From Treponema sp. (GTDB taxonomy: Bacteria > Spirochaetota > Spirochaetia > Treponematales > Treponemataceae): a stretch of 64,000 bases of DNA. A program made the translations under genes and the position numbers. The stretch spans positions 62,001-126,000 of the forward strand of contig JAGAZO010000003.1 in assembly GCA_017940005.1 (NCBI GenBank), written 5' to 3'. Numbering within the stretch: position 1 is the stretch's first letter; the number at the start of each line of letters is the position of its first letter. Of this stretch, positions 8,888 to 17,578 are shown in pieces. The notes below the pieces were generated by a model. That model did no database searches, was not told where the DNA came from, and saw only the letters and a list, made by a program, of their open reading frames with translations.

Positions 8888-9199
8888 ATGCAGGTTACTG
8901 AGCTGCGGATCCGGAAAGTGGAAGGCGAGGGCAAATTGCGCGCCTATGTAACGGTCACATTTGATAACTGCTTTGTTGTACATAACGTGAAAATTATTGA
9001 AGGCAAAAATGGCCTGTTCATTGCAATGCCGAGTAGAAAAACGGCAAGTGGTGAATATAAGGATGTAACGCATCCCATCAGTCCAGAATTTCGGACTGAT
9101 CTCCAGAATAAAATTCTGGATGAATATAAAGCCGGTCATGTTGAAGAAGCGGGTGCAGCTGATGATGCGCCTGTCTCGCAGGAAAACGGTAATATGTAA
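8888..9199 (+). CDS. spoVG: SpoVG-family nucleic-acid-binding regulator
   Basis: 103 residues beginning MQVTELRIRKVEGEGKLRAY and containing the family core (VTFDNCFVVHNVKIIEG, GLFIAMPSRKT, HPISPEFR). SpoVG homologues bind DNA and RNA site-specifically and regulate gene expression in spirochaetes and Firmicutes. The gene follows ispE by 29 nt with its own Shine-Dalgarno (GGAGG), as in many spirochaetes. The last 20 residues are an acidic, low-complexity tail. A hairpin and a tRNA gene follow. Confidence 0.95.
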   Translation: MQVTELRIRKVEGEGKLRAYVTVTFDNCFVVHNVKIIEGKNGLFIAMPSRKTASGEYKDVTHPISPEFRTDLQNKILDEYKAGHVEEAGAADDAPVSQENGNM

Positions 9200-9205
9200 T
9201 ATATA

Positions 9206-9231
9206 TGCCGATTAATCATTGTTAGTCGGCA
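9206..9231 (+). other. hairpin between spoVG and tRNA-Gln
   Basis: TGCCGATTAA pairs with TTAGTCGGCA (10 bp, one G:U) around a 6-nt loop, 16 nt before the tRNA. No T-run follows, so it may be an RNA-processing or 3'-end stabilising structure rather than a classical terminator. Confidence 0.5.
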
Positions 9232-9246
9232 GTAAAATAATTTTAT

Positions 9247-9319
9247 TGGGACGTCGGCAAGCGGTAAGCCCCCGGCTTTTGGTGCCGGTATTCCACAGGT
9301 TCGAATCCTGTCGTCCCAG
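9247..9319 (+). tRNA. tRNA-Gln (anticodon TTG)
   Basis: Complete cloverleaf: acceptor TGGGACG/CGTCCCA with discriminator G at 9319; D arm GGC/GCC; anticodon stem CCGGC/GCCGG with loop TTTTGGT giving anticodon TTG (9279-9281); T arm with GGTTCGAATCC. The 3' CCA is not encoded (next bases are CTA). It sits between spoVG and rplY, so it may be co-transcribed with them. Confidence 0.95.
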
Positions 9320-9386
9320 CTACTACTGAAACTCTGCCTGGCAGTGTAATGCTGCCGAGAAGAGTTTTTTAAAGGAGTCCAAGAAA

Positions 9387-9941
9387 ATGGATCAGGCAAT
9401 TATCAATGCGAAAACCCGTACAACTTCGGGTAAAACGGCTGCAAAAAGGATGCGTGCTGCAGGGCGTCTTCCTGCTGTTATGTATGATTCAAAAGGTACG
9501 TCAACCATGCTTGACATCGATGAAAGAGAGTTCAATAAAGTGTGGCGTGCAATTACCCCAACAACGCTTATTTCGTTAAAAGTAGATGACGGTGCAACAT
9601 ACGATGCATTCATCAAAGATACAGAATACAACATTCTCAGCGACAAAGTACTCCATGCAGATTTCTTTGTGCCTGATGCAGAAAAAAAACTTACAGCAAA
9701 ATTTAAAGTGTCATATTCGGGAACATCGAGTGGCGTTCTCAAGGGCGGTTTTATGCTCAAGCATTTGCCGGAGATACAGGTAAAGGCTGTGGCAAAGAAA
9801 ATGCCGCAGGCTGTTGTTGCAGACATCTCTGCGCTTGAAATAGGTGACGTGTTCCGCGTTAAAGATTTAAAACTTGGCGAAGACGTCACTGTTCTTACAG
9901 ACGGCAATGCGCCGCTTGTGAGCGTAAAGCCTGCACGGTAA
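9387..9941 (+). CDS. rplY: 50S ribosomal protein L25 (Ctc/TL5 type)
   Basis: 184 residues, the long bacterial form: an N-terminal L25 5S-rRNA-binding domain (to about 92; conserved SGKTAAKRMRAAGRLPAVMY) and a C-terminal beta domain of the TL5/Ctc type. It binds 5S rRNA in the large subunit. A Shine-Dalgarno (AAAGGAG) precedes the ATG. It lies 67 nt after tRNA-Gln. In Borrelia, as I recall, pth follows here; in this genome it does not. Confidence 0.93.
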   Translation: MDQAIINAKTRTTSGKTAAKRMRAAGRLPAVMYDSKGTSTMLDIDEREFNKVWRAITPTTLISLKVDDGATYDAFIKDTEYNILSDKVLHADFFVPDAEKKLTAKFKVSYSGTSSGVLKGGFMLKHLPEIQVKAVAKKMPQAVVADISALEIGDVFRVKDLKLGEDVTVLTDGNAPLVSVKPAR

Positions 9942-10144
9942 ACTGTTGCGTTGCTTTTGACGGGCTGTCAAAAAGGGCATGACATCGTAGCCATATTTGT
10001 CTGCATGTGCGGTGCTGTCTGTATGCGTGTATAGGCGCGGGAACAGGTGCATGCGGCTTCATATGGTGCAAAATCTGCTTTTTAGACAGCTGTTTTTGTT
10101 TTAAAATCATGTTGCAAATAGCGCGCGCCATATGAGATGCAGGC

Positions 10145-11629
10145 ATGAATCAAGATGATACAGTAGTCGTGCAGTTTATCAATCGCGTGCGGGAATCGCT
10201 TTTTGAGTGCGGCATAGCTGTTGTACCGCGTGGGACAACAGCCGCACAATGCGGTGCAGAACGAATGCAACATGCCGCGCTGATGCAGCTCGGTGTTGCT
10301 GTCTCAGGCGGTGCAGATTCTGTTGCGCTTTTTGTCGCGCTTGCGCACATCGTAAAAGCTTTGCCCGCCGCGCTTCACGTAATCACCATAAACCACAACA
10401 TGCGCAGCGAAAAAGAGACGCTTGGCGACGCGCAGTATGTGCAGCAGCTGTGCGCTGATTTTGCCGCACGAGGTTTTCCCGTTGACTGCACATGTGTGAC
10501 GTTTGAGCGCGGCGCAGTTGCACGGTGTGCGGAAAAGCGCGGCGGCGGCAAAGAAGAAGCTGCACGTTTTTTGCGGTACAAAGCGTTTGAAGATTTTGCC
10601 GCGCAAAAAAATCTTTTCAAACTGTGCCTTGCGCATACAAAAAACGACAATGTGGAAACAGTGCTCATGCGTTTTTTGCACGGCGGCACTGCGCTCGGCA
10701 TAAAAAAAACGCGCGGCATTTTTGCGCGTCCGCTCCTTGACATCACGCGTTTAGAAATAGAGCAGTTTTTGAAAAAGCAGCGTATTGCATGGCGCACCGA
10801 CAGTACAAATGCAGACACATCATATGAGAGGAATAAAATACGGCACGTTATTGTTCCGTTCCTCGATACTGCCGTTCCCCACTGGCAAAATGCCGCTCTT
10901 TCTGGTGCGCGCAAAGCAGCAGCGGATGACGACGCGCTTGCTGAAATTGCCGCGCATATTTCGTGGAGTGCAAACGAATCTAAAAAAATACTGTACATGG
11001 AGCGCGTTTCATTTTGTGCGCAAAAGCGGGCGGTGCAAGCGCGGCTGTTGTATCGCGCGTTCAATGATGTGTCGCAAAAAACTGCGGCGAGCCGCATTCC
11101 GTATCGATTTGTAGAACGCATTTGTAACGCTGTGCGCAGTTCAGGCGTTTTTAAAGAAAGCGTTGCAGGCGTTTGCGTTGAGTTTGACGAGCAGATGATT
11201 TATGTAAAGAAAGCGAAAGCGAGCAGATTGGGCGGCGAGCAAAACGTGACCGACTGCGGTTTTTTTGCTATACTGGAGCGCGTCGGCACCTATTCGTTTC
11301 CATTTGGAACTATTTCTGCAACAGTTGATGCGGACGGAAAAATAGAACTCGCACTTGAGCGTGGAAACACAGCGCGTGAATCATGCGCGTGCCATGTTGC
11401 TGTTTCGTTCCCGTTTTGCATACGGAGCCGTGCGCCTGGTGACGAGATTGCGACTGCGAGCGGCGGCATCAAATCTGTTTCAGCTATTTTTTCAAATTGG
11501 AAAGTGTCGCTTGCAGACAGAGAACGCATTCCGCTCGTGCAAGAGCTGCTGTCGCAGGAAATCGTGTGCATCTGGGGAAGCGTATGCGGCTATAGTGACT
11601 GGACAGTAAAACGCCGATACTATCATTGA
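10145..11629 (+). CDS. tilS: tRNA(Ile)-lysidine synthetase
   Basis: N-type PP-loop ATPase that converts C34 of the CAU-anticodon tRNA-Ile to lysidine, switching decoding from Met to Ile. The PP-loop SGGADS is at 54-59, preceded by an unusually long N-terminal extension of about 48 residues. Downstream are the family's INHNMR motif, a LAHTKNDNVETVLMR segment (normally HHxDDQxET) and RPLLDITR. The C-terminal substrate-binding domain contains a RSRAPGDEI motif. Length 494 aa is usual. In Borrelia ftsH follows; here a large exported protein follows instead. The Asn-Asp in TKNDN replaces the more common DDQ but is a mild change. Confidence 0.92.
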   Translation: MNQDDTVVVQFINRVRESLFECGIAVVPRGTTAAQCGAERMQHAALMQLGVAVSGGADSVALFVALAHIVKALPAALHVITINHNMRSEKETLGDAQYVQQLCADFAARGFPVDCTCVTFERGAVARCAEKRGGGKEEAARFLRYKAFEDFAAQKNLFKLCLAHTKNDNVETVLMRFLHGGTALGIKKTRGIFARPLLDITRLEIEQFLKKQRIAWRTDSTNADTSYERNKIRHVIVPFLDTAVPHWQNAALSGARKAAADDDALAEIAAHISWSANESKKILYMERVSFCAQKRAVQARLLYRAFNDVSQKTAASRIPYRFVERICNAVRSSGVFKESVAGVCVEFDEQMIYVKKAKASRLGGEQNVTDCGFFAILERVGTYSFPFGTISATVDADGKIELALERGNTARESCACHVAVSFPFCIRSRAPGDEIATASGGIKSVSAIFSNWKVSLADRERIPLVQELLSQEIVCIWGSVCGYSDWTVKRRYYH

Positions 11630-11640
11630 GGTTGTGTAAA

Positions 11641-13785
11641 TTGTATATGATAAAAAAAATGGCACGCGTCATGTGGTTCAGCGCGTTGCTTTTTGCCAAT
11701 TTTTCTGCATCGCTTTTTGCGCAGAATGCATCGCTTGCAGCTGCAAACAGAAAAACCGCCGTCCGCTTTTTAAAGCTTGCTGAAGATTATTTGACGCAGC
11801 GCATATGGAGCAGCGCGCTTGCCCAAGCGCAGATGGGGCTTGCCTATGACGACACTGTTGCAGATTTATGGTATATTCAGGCGGCGTCGCTTATCAATCT
11901 TGGGAAAGGCCGCGCGGAAGTGTTGTCGCTCGTAACAAAAGCGCTCACCGAAGGCGAATGGGTGGACTACAACCGCGACGGCGCGCGCATTCTCTATGCA
12001 GATTTGCTCTGCGACACGGGGCGCTATGAACAGGCGCTTGGCGTGCTCGATGCGTCTCCGTTCATCTATTCTGCCGACGCTGAATACATTAGGATAAAAT
12101 CATACTACAGAATGAAAACTGCTGCCGCTGTTGAAAAAGCGCGCAGCAAAGTAAACAGCGCGCGAAAAATTTATCCAAAGGACATGCGGTTTCCGCGCCT
12201 TTTTTTTCGTTATGAATACGCAATAAAAAGCGACAGTGCGCCTGTGCTCGTGCAAGCTATTGCAAATTCATTCATCGCGAAAATGCCCGAATACGACAAT
12301 CCCGATGCGGAGCTTGAAATATACGCTGCGCTTTTTGCAGAAGGCGAGGCGCAAAAACGAATGTTGCAAGCGTTTGCCGCGCACAATATGGAGCATCCGC
12401 TGTATGCGGCAGCGGCAGTTTCTGCGGGGTTGCTTACTCAGCGGCGCGCGCTCGAATATTTTTTTGATTTTGCAGATAAATCTATTCCGCTATGGATTCT
12501 GCTTGAATTTGCGCAAGTTGTCACGGAGCAGGACGTAAAGAATGATTTTGCGGCGCGCCTTGCCGCATATGACGGTACGCTCACGATAGACACAAACGGC
12601 GACTTGGAGCCAAATCTCACTGTAACGTATTCGCGCGGTCGCCCTGCGTCGATTACGTGGGACGCAAACAACGACAATGTACACGAGTGGAGCGCAACAT
12701 GCGATTTTGGCGTGCCTGTTTCGCTCGACATGACGAGTGGCGGCATTGCAGTGCGTTACGGAGCATACCCTGCAATCATCACGGCAACATTTAAAGGAAG
12801 AGACGAAAATATGGGCGACGTGACGTTTCACCTCGTTGACGAAACGTATATGTGGACGCCGTTTGCCATTGTCGCGCAGGAGCAGCTCAAAGCCAATCTG
12901 CATGTTGATTTTTTTGTTCCTGTTGTGAATACAAATGTTGCGCCTATTACTTCTGATGCGCTTTTTGCGGCGGCATCGAGCTATGAAGTGCCGAGCAGCG
13001 AGCGAGCTGGCGGCATGATTACATTTACCGTGCTTGATGGAAAAGTGCAGACGGCAGATTACTATTCTTACGATACGCTTTACGCGCATGCTGTTTTTGA
13101 AAATGGGTTGCCTTCCATGCGCTCAATAGACAACGATGGCGACGGCATTTTCGAAACGGTAGAAGTGTTCGGCTATGACCCAGAAAACACAGCGCGAAAC
13201 GCATATGCTGATGCCGCGCACATCGCTGCGAATTTATTCGGGCTTTCTGCAAACACAGGCATATACGTCAAGATGATTCAGATTGACAGCGATGCGGACA
13301 CTGTCATAGACTTTGTCGAGGAATACTTTCCTGATGGCGGAAAACGAACGACATGGGACACTGATGGCGACGGCTTATGGGATATGCAGTATGTGCGTCA
13401 TCCGCAAAAAGCAGGCGAGCGTCTCGTAGAAGATTCGTCGTTCTATCTGCTTCCTGAGCGCACGCTTGTCACCGTGACAAGCATTGACAGTACGCCGTCA
13501 AAAGTTGTTTCAAATGGAGTGGAGCGAAAAGTATATTCGGGAGAAAAAAGCGGCGTGTATTGGATTGGAAAAAACGGCTCTGCAGAAGACGAGACGCGTG
13601 CGCTCAATGCGCTTGCCAATAAAACGCAGGGTGTTTCTGTGTTCGTGGAAAGCGGCAGACGGCAGCTGCTCGCCGTGCGTGTGAGCAACAATTGCTACGT
13701 GAGCATTATGTCGGAGCAGGAACCTGCGGAGCTTGAAGAAGAAACGCCGCTTGAAGCAGAGCGCGTTGACACGCACATCGAGTGA
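11641..13785 (+). CDS. large exported protein with acidic Dx[DN]xDG-like loops
   Basis: About 715 residues. Start is uncertain: TTG at 11641 has GAGG 9 nt upstream; ATG at 11647 is the conservative choice. A signal peptide (IKKMARVMWFSALLFANF, ending LFAQ) directs export. Residues to about 300 are helical and TPR-like (A/L/Y periodicity, short 30-40-residue units). The second half contains five aspartate-rich loops resembling calcium-binding or thrombospondin type 3 loops: DTNGD (about 322), DANND (345), DNDGDG (502), DSDADT (554) and DTDGDG (578), each followed by a beta-like segment. It starts just after the tilS stop and is 19 nt ahead of the HtrA-like gene, so the three are probably co-transcribed. 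Specific function unknown. Confidence 0.7.
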   Translation: MYMIKKMARVMWFSALLFANFSASLFAQNASLAAANRKTAVRFLKLAEDYLTQRIWSSALAQAQMGLAYDDTVADLWYIQAASLINLGKGRAEVLSLVTKALTEGEWVDYNRDGARILYADLLCDTGRYEQALGVLDASPFIYSADAEYIRIKSYYRMKTAAAVEKARSKVNSARKIYPKDMRFPRLFFRYEYAIKSDSAPVLVQAIANSFIAKMPEYDNPDAELEIYAALFAEGEAQKRMLQAFAAHNMEHPLYAAAAVSAGLLTQRRALEYFFDFADKSIPLWILLEFAQVVTEQDVKNDFAARLAAYDGTLTIDTNGDLEPNLTVTYSRGRPASITWDANNDNVHEWSATCDFGVPVSLDMTSGGIAVRYGAYPAIITATFKGRDENMGDVTFHLVDETYMWTPFAIVAQEQLKANLHVDFFVPVVNTNVAPITSDALFAAASSYEVPSSERAGGMITFTVLDGKVQTADYYSYDTLYAHAVFENGLPSMRSIDNDGDGIFETVEVFGYDPENTARNAYADAAHIAANLFGLSANTGIYVKMIQIDSDADTVIDFVEEYFPDGGKRTTWDTDGDGLWDMQYVRHPQKAGERLVEDSSFYLLPERTLVTVTSIDSTPSKVVSNGVERKVYSGEKSGVYWIGKNGSAEDETRALNALANKTQGVSVFVESGRRQLLAVRVSNNCYVSIMSEQEPAELEEETPLEAERVDTHIE

Positions 13786-13804
13786 CACGCTGTTTGAGGT
13801 ATAC

Positions 13805-15505
13805 ATGAACTGTACTGATGTAATCAAGAGACATGCCGTAAGCAGTGCGTCACGGCATGCCCGCAGAATATCGCAGTGGCGGCTTATTGCCTTGTTAATT
13901 TTTTTTGCGCTTTGTTTTTCGCTTGTGATGATTTCGTGCCGCTCGCTCCATGAGCCAAAGTCAGTGTACGAGCGATTGAACTACACTGATGCAGATGTGT
14001 ATGAAAACGAAAAAAAGCGTATCATAAAACTTGTTGAGACGGCTCCTGTCGAAGCGTTGTGGAGCGCAAAGCTCTTGGGCGACGAGGAAGCTGTTGCGCT
14101 TTCTGCACAAAGAACGCTCGAATTATATAACAAATCTATCGACGAAAAAAACTTTCTCGATGCACTTAAATATTTCCGCTCGCTTACAGCAAGCGGCGAA
14201 GAAAAACTGCTTCCAAGAACGGCAAGCGAGGAAATGCTGCTTTCCTCCGCGCTCCGTGATGTGCCTGGTCTTTTTGTTGATGAGCAGCATTTGCCAAAAA
14301 CAATTTCCGATTGCATAAATGCAACAGTTACCGTGTGGGTGACGCGCGGCATTGCGATTAAAAACGGCATGGGCTATGCAGACAATGTGATAGGTTCAGG
14401 CTTTTTTATCGACAAGCGCGGCTACATAGTCACAAATCATCACGTCATTGAAGATATGGTGAATCCCAAAAATGAGCGATACTCGCGCCTGTATATAAAG
14501 CTTGCTTCTGACAGCGACACGCGCATTCCTGCAAAAGTTGTAGGGTACGATGCAGTGCTCGATTTGGCGCTGCTCAAGGCAGAAGTAGACGCGCCATTTG
14601 TGCTCGCACTCGGAACAAGCAGCGATTTGGAAGTAGGCGACAGAGTTTCTGCAATCGGCACGCCACTCGGACTTGACGGCACGCTCACACAGGGCATTGT
14701 CTCTGCAATAGGCAGAAAACTTTTTACAACAGGCAGCGTGCTGCAAATTGACGCAGCAGTCAATTCGGGCAATTCTGGCGGACCGCTCATAGATTCGCAC
14801 ATGCGCGTGCAGGCGATTGTGTTTGCAGGCATACAAGAGTTTCAAGGATTGAACTTTGCAATCCCTGTTGAATACTTGCGCCAGGATTTGCCAGTGCTCT
14901 ATGTCGGCGGCGCGCTTGAACATGCATGGACTGCTTCGTACGGGCACACAAAAAAAAGCAGCGACGGCAGGGAAAATCTCGGTCTTGAAGTGCAGTACGT
15001 TATGCCTGGCGGAAGCATGCACCGCGCAGGATTTATGCAAGGCGATGTCATCACGTCGTTTGACGGAAAAAAAGTAAGCTCAATCGAAACGATGCAGGAC
15101 ATTTTGCGAAGCTATACACCTGACACGATTAGTGTTTGTGAATTTTTGCGCGGCGATGAGACGCACACGCAGCTTGTATACCTTACGCCGCGTCCCGAAA
15201 ATCCAGGCTACGAGATCTATAGCAGCGACTTGATAACAGGTTCGTTCATTCCGATTTTTGGCATGAAGCTTGCTACCGCTTCCACATCGAGCCGCCGCGC
15301 ATTTGCCGTCACAGAAATTATTAATGGAAGCATTGCAGACGAGACAGGCTTTTCAGAGAACGATCCTATAACTATTTCTTCTGTCAATTTTAGCGACGAC
15401 AACAGCAGGCTGTACGCTTCGATTTATACGCGCCGCCGTAAAAAAGGATTTCTCGACATTGGCATGGTGCTTTCAGCCGCGCTCGACAGTCCGTATTACT
15501 TTTGA
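13805..15505 (+). CDS. HtrA/DegP-like (S1C) serine protease, membrane- or lipid-anchored
   Basis: Start 13805 chosen because GAGG lies 5 nt upstream. A hydrophobic segment (27-44) ends in MISC, a plausible lipobox with Cys45, so the enzyme is probably a lipoprotein. About 140 residues of helical sequence separate it from the trypsin-like domain. The catalytic triad is complete: His213 (TNHHVIE), Asp253 (VLDLALLK) and Ser324 (GNSGGPL). A PDZ domain follows (LGLEVQYVMPGGSMHRAGFMQGD, about 395-470), and a second degenerate PDZ-like region occupies the C-terminus. Such proteases degrade or hold misfolded envelope proteins. The helical N-terminal insert is unusual for DegP. It sits behind tilS and the acidic-loop protein. 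Confidence 0.88.
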   Translation: MNCTDVIKRHAVSSASRHARRISQWRLIALLIFFALCFSLVMISCRSLHEPKSVYERLNYTDADVYENEKKRIIKLVETAPVEALWSAKLLGDEEAVALSAQRTLELYNKSIDEKNFLDALKYFRSLTASGEEKLLPRTASEEMLLSSALRDVPGLFVDEQHLPKTISDCINATVTVWVTRGIAIKNGMGYADNVIGSGFFIDKRGYIVTNHHVIEDMVNPKNERYSRLYIKLASDSDTRIPAKVVGYDAVLDLALLKAEVDAPFVLALGTSSDLEVGDRVSAIGTPLGLDGTLTQGIVSAIGRKLFTTGSVLQIDAAVNSGNSGGPLIDSHMRVQAIVFAGIQEFQGLNFAIPVEYLRQDLPVLYVGGALEHAWTASYGHTKKSSDGRENLGLEVQYVMPGGSMHRAGFMQGDVITSFDGKKVSSIETMQDILRSYTPDTISVCEFLRGDETHTQLVYLTPRPENPGYEIYSSDLITGSFIPIFGMKLATASTSSRRAFAVTEIINGSIADETGFSENDPITISSVNFSDDNSRLYASIYTRRRKKGFLDIGMVLSAALDSPYYF

Positions 15506-15569
15506 CAAAAATCTCGATGTGCCTGTGATTGCCGTACACTGATTGTCAATATACATGCGCTGTTTGTTC

Positions 15570-15598
15570 TTGCGTTTTTTCTTTTGCGCGTGTATACT
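15570..15598 (+). promoter_or_regulatory. promoter of lepA
   Basis: TTGCGT (15570-15575), 17-bp spacer, TATACT (15593-15598). The ATG at 15610 is 12 nt beyond the -10 box and has no Shine-Dalgarno, predicting a leader of about 5 nt. Confidence 0.6.
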
Positions 15599-15609
15599 GA
15601 TACATCACT

Positions 15610-17418
15610 ATGGACATGAAGTACAAGCGCAATTTTTGCATCACGGCGCATATCGATCACGGAAAGTCAACGCTCTCTGACAGACTCATTCAAAAAGGCA
15701 ATATCATTGACGCGCGAAAGATGAAAGATCAGTTGCTCGACAACATGGACATTGAGCGCGAGCGCGGCATCACAATCAAAAGCCAGGCGGTGACAATTCC
15801 GTATCGGGCAAAAGATGGCAACGACTACGAGCTCAATTTTGTTGACACGCCCGGTCATGTCGATTTTTCTTACGAAGTTTCGCGTGCAATCGCTTCGTGC
15901 GAAGGCGCGCTTTTGTTAATCGACGCCACGCAAGGTGTCGAGTCGCAGACAGTGAGCAACATGTACCTGGCACTTGAGCACGATTTGACGATTGTGCCCG
16001 TCATCAACAAAATTGATTTGGCGTCTGCCGATGTAGAAGGTACAAAAGCGCAGATTACAAAAGAGCTGGGGCTTGACGGAGATGCTGCAATCCTCGTGTC
16101 TGCGAAGACAGGCGAAGGAGTTGACGACCTTCTTGAAGCGATTGTTAATTTTTTCCCGTCGCCACAGGGAAATCCCGACGCAAAGACGCGCGCGCTTATT
16201 TTTGACTGCGACTACAACGAGTACCGCGGCGTTATCGTTCACGTGCGCGTCATGGACGGCCGCATAAAAAAAGACGATGTCATCCGCATGATGAGCAATG
16301 GTGCGGAATACAAAGTTGAGCAGACGGGCATTTTTAAAATCGATTTTGAAGAGACAAATGCTTTGGAAGCAGGAGATGTCGGCTACATCATTGCGGGCAT
16401 CAAAACAGTGAGAGATGTGCGCGTTGGCGACACGATTACGCTTTCGGCAAATCCTGTTGCAGAAGCACTGCCCGGATTTAAAGACGTGAAGCCTGTCGTG
16501 TATTCGTCAATTTATCCTATGGACTCGAACGAATACGAAGAGCTTAAAAATGCGCTCGAAAAATTGAAGCTCAACGATGCGAGTCTCATCTACGAAAAAG
16601 ACAATTCGCTTGCACTCGGAAACGGATTTCGTTGCGGCTTTCTCGGACTTTTGCATCTTGAAGTTGTTCAAGAGCGGCTTGAACGCGACTACGACCAATC
16701 GGTCATTTTTACCGCGCCCTCCGTGCGCTACAAACTTTTGCTCACGAGCGGCGAAGAAATGTTCATCGACAATCCGTCGGAGTATCCTGAAGGCAGAATT
16801 AAAAGCGCAGAGGAGCCGTACATAAAGGCATCGATTATTACGCCGTCGCAGTATTTGGGCGCGCTCATGGAGCTGTGCAAACAAAAGCGCGGCGAGCAGA
16901 CGAACATGGCATATCTTGACGAAAAGCGCGTTGAACTTACGTATGAAATGCCGCTTTCAGAAGTGCTCTTTGATTTTTACGACAAGCTCAAAAGCTACAG
17001 TCGCGGTTACGCGTCGTTTGACTACGACATAATCGGCTATCGTCCTACGCGCCTTGTAAAAGTTGATTTTCTTGTGAACGGCAAGCCTGTCGATGCGCTT
17101 TCGCAGCTCACATTTGAAGACAACGCATCTGACCGCGCGCATAAAGTGTGCGAACGGCTCAAAGGCGAAATTGCGCGGGAGCAGTTTAAGATTGCAATTC
17201 AAGGAGCAATTGGCGGCCACATCATTGCGCGCGAGACAGTGAATCCTGTGCGCAAAGACGTGCTTGCAAAATGCTACGGCGGCGACATTACGCGAAAGCG
17301 CAAGCTCCTCGAAAAACAAAAAGAAGGCAAGAAGCGCATGAAAATAGTGGGCAACGTGGCAATTCCGCAGTCAGCGTTTCTTGCGGTGCTCAAAGAAAAC
17401 GAAGACGAAAAACGCTGA
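15610..17418 (+). CDS. lepA: elongation factor 4 (back-translocase LepA)
   Basis: 602 residues, the standard length. The G1 motif AHIDHGKST is at 12-20, followed by RERGITIKSQ (switch I), DTPGHVDF (G3), NKIDL (G4) and SAKTGEG (G5). The C-terminal unique domain ends with the basic KRKLLEKQKEGKKRMK stretch. EF4 is a ribosome-bound GTPase that promotes back-translocation and helps ribosome assembly under stress. It is convergent with era. Confidence 0.97.
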   Translation: MDMKYKRNFCITAHIDHGKSTLSDRLIQKGNIIDARKMKDQLLDNMDIERERGITIKSQAVTIPYRAKDGNDYELNFVDTPGHVDFSYEVSRAIASCEGALLLIDATQGVESQTVSNMYLALEHDLTIVPVINKIDLASADVEGTKAQITKELGLDGDAAILVSAKTGEGVDDLLEAIVNFFPSPQGNPDAKTRALIFDCDYNEYRGVIVHVRVMDGRIKKDDVIRMMSNGAEYKVEQTGIFKIDFEETNALEAGDVGYIIAGIKTVRDVRVGDTITLSANPVAEALPGFKDVKPVVYSSIYPMDSNEYEELKNALEKLKLNDASLIYEKDNSLALGNGFRCGFLGLLHLEVVQERLERDYDQSVIFTAPSVRYKLLLTSGEEMFIDNPSEYPEGRIKSAEEPYIKASIITPSQYLGALMELCKQKRGEQTNMAYLDEKRVELTYEMPLSEVLFDFYDKLKSYSRGYASFDYDIIGYRPTRLVKVDFLVNGKPVDALSQLTFEDNASDRAHKVCERLKGEIAREQFKIAIQGAIGGHIIARETVNPVRKDVLAKCYGGDITRKRKLLEKQKEGKKRMKIVGNVAIPQSAFLAVLKENEDEKR

Positions 17419-17438
17419 CAGTTTTTGCTGTGTGCATG

Positions 17439-17487
17439 AAACGATGAGTGATGACAAATAGCGTAAGACAGATTCATCGTTTACGCT
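17439..17487. other. two mutually exclusive hairpins between convergent lepA and era
   Basis: AAACGATGA (17439-17447) can pair with TCATCGTTT (17474-17482), or AGCGTAA (17460-17466) with TTACGCT (17481-17487); the two share bases 17481-17482. No T-run is adjacent, but this is the only structure available to end both transcripts. Confidence 0.4.
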
Positions 17488-17578
17488 GTTCAAAAATAAA
17501 TGATGTTGTGCCAATTTGTGGTTGCACATTTTTGCAAGCGTCCCATTACAGGCGCAAAGTGTGAAATTTTTCAGAAGT

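Noticed and set aside
9942..10144. Possible pth remnant between rplY and tilS
   Set aside because: No peptidyl-tRNA hydrolase motif can be read in any frame; nothing found but short shadows.
10375..11121. 248-codon open frame antisense to tilS
   Set aside because: It lies wholly inside tilS on the other strand, has Arg/Ser/Ala-rich composition and no ribosome site; a shadow of codon bias.
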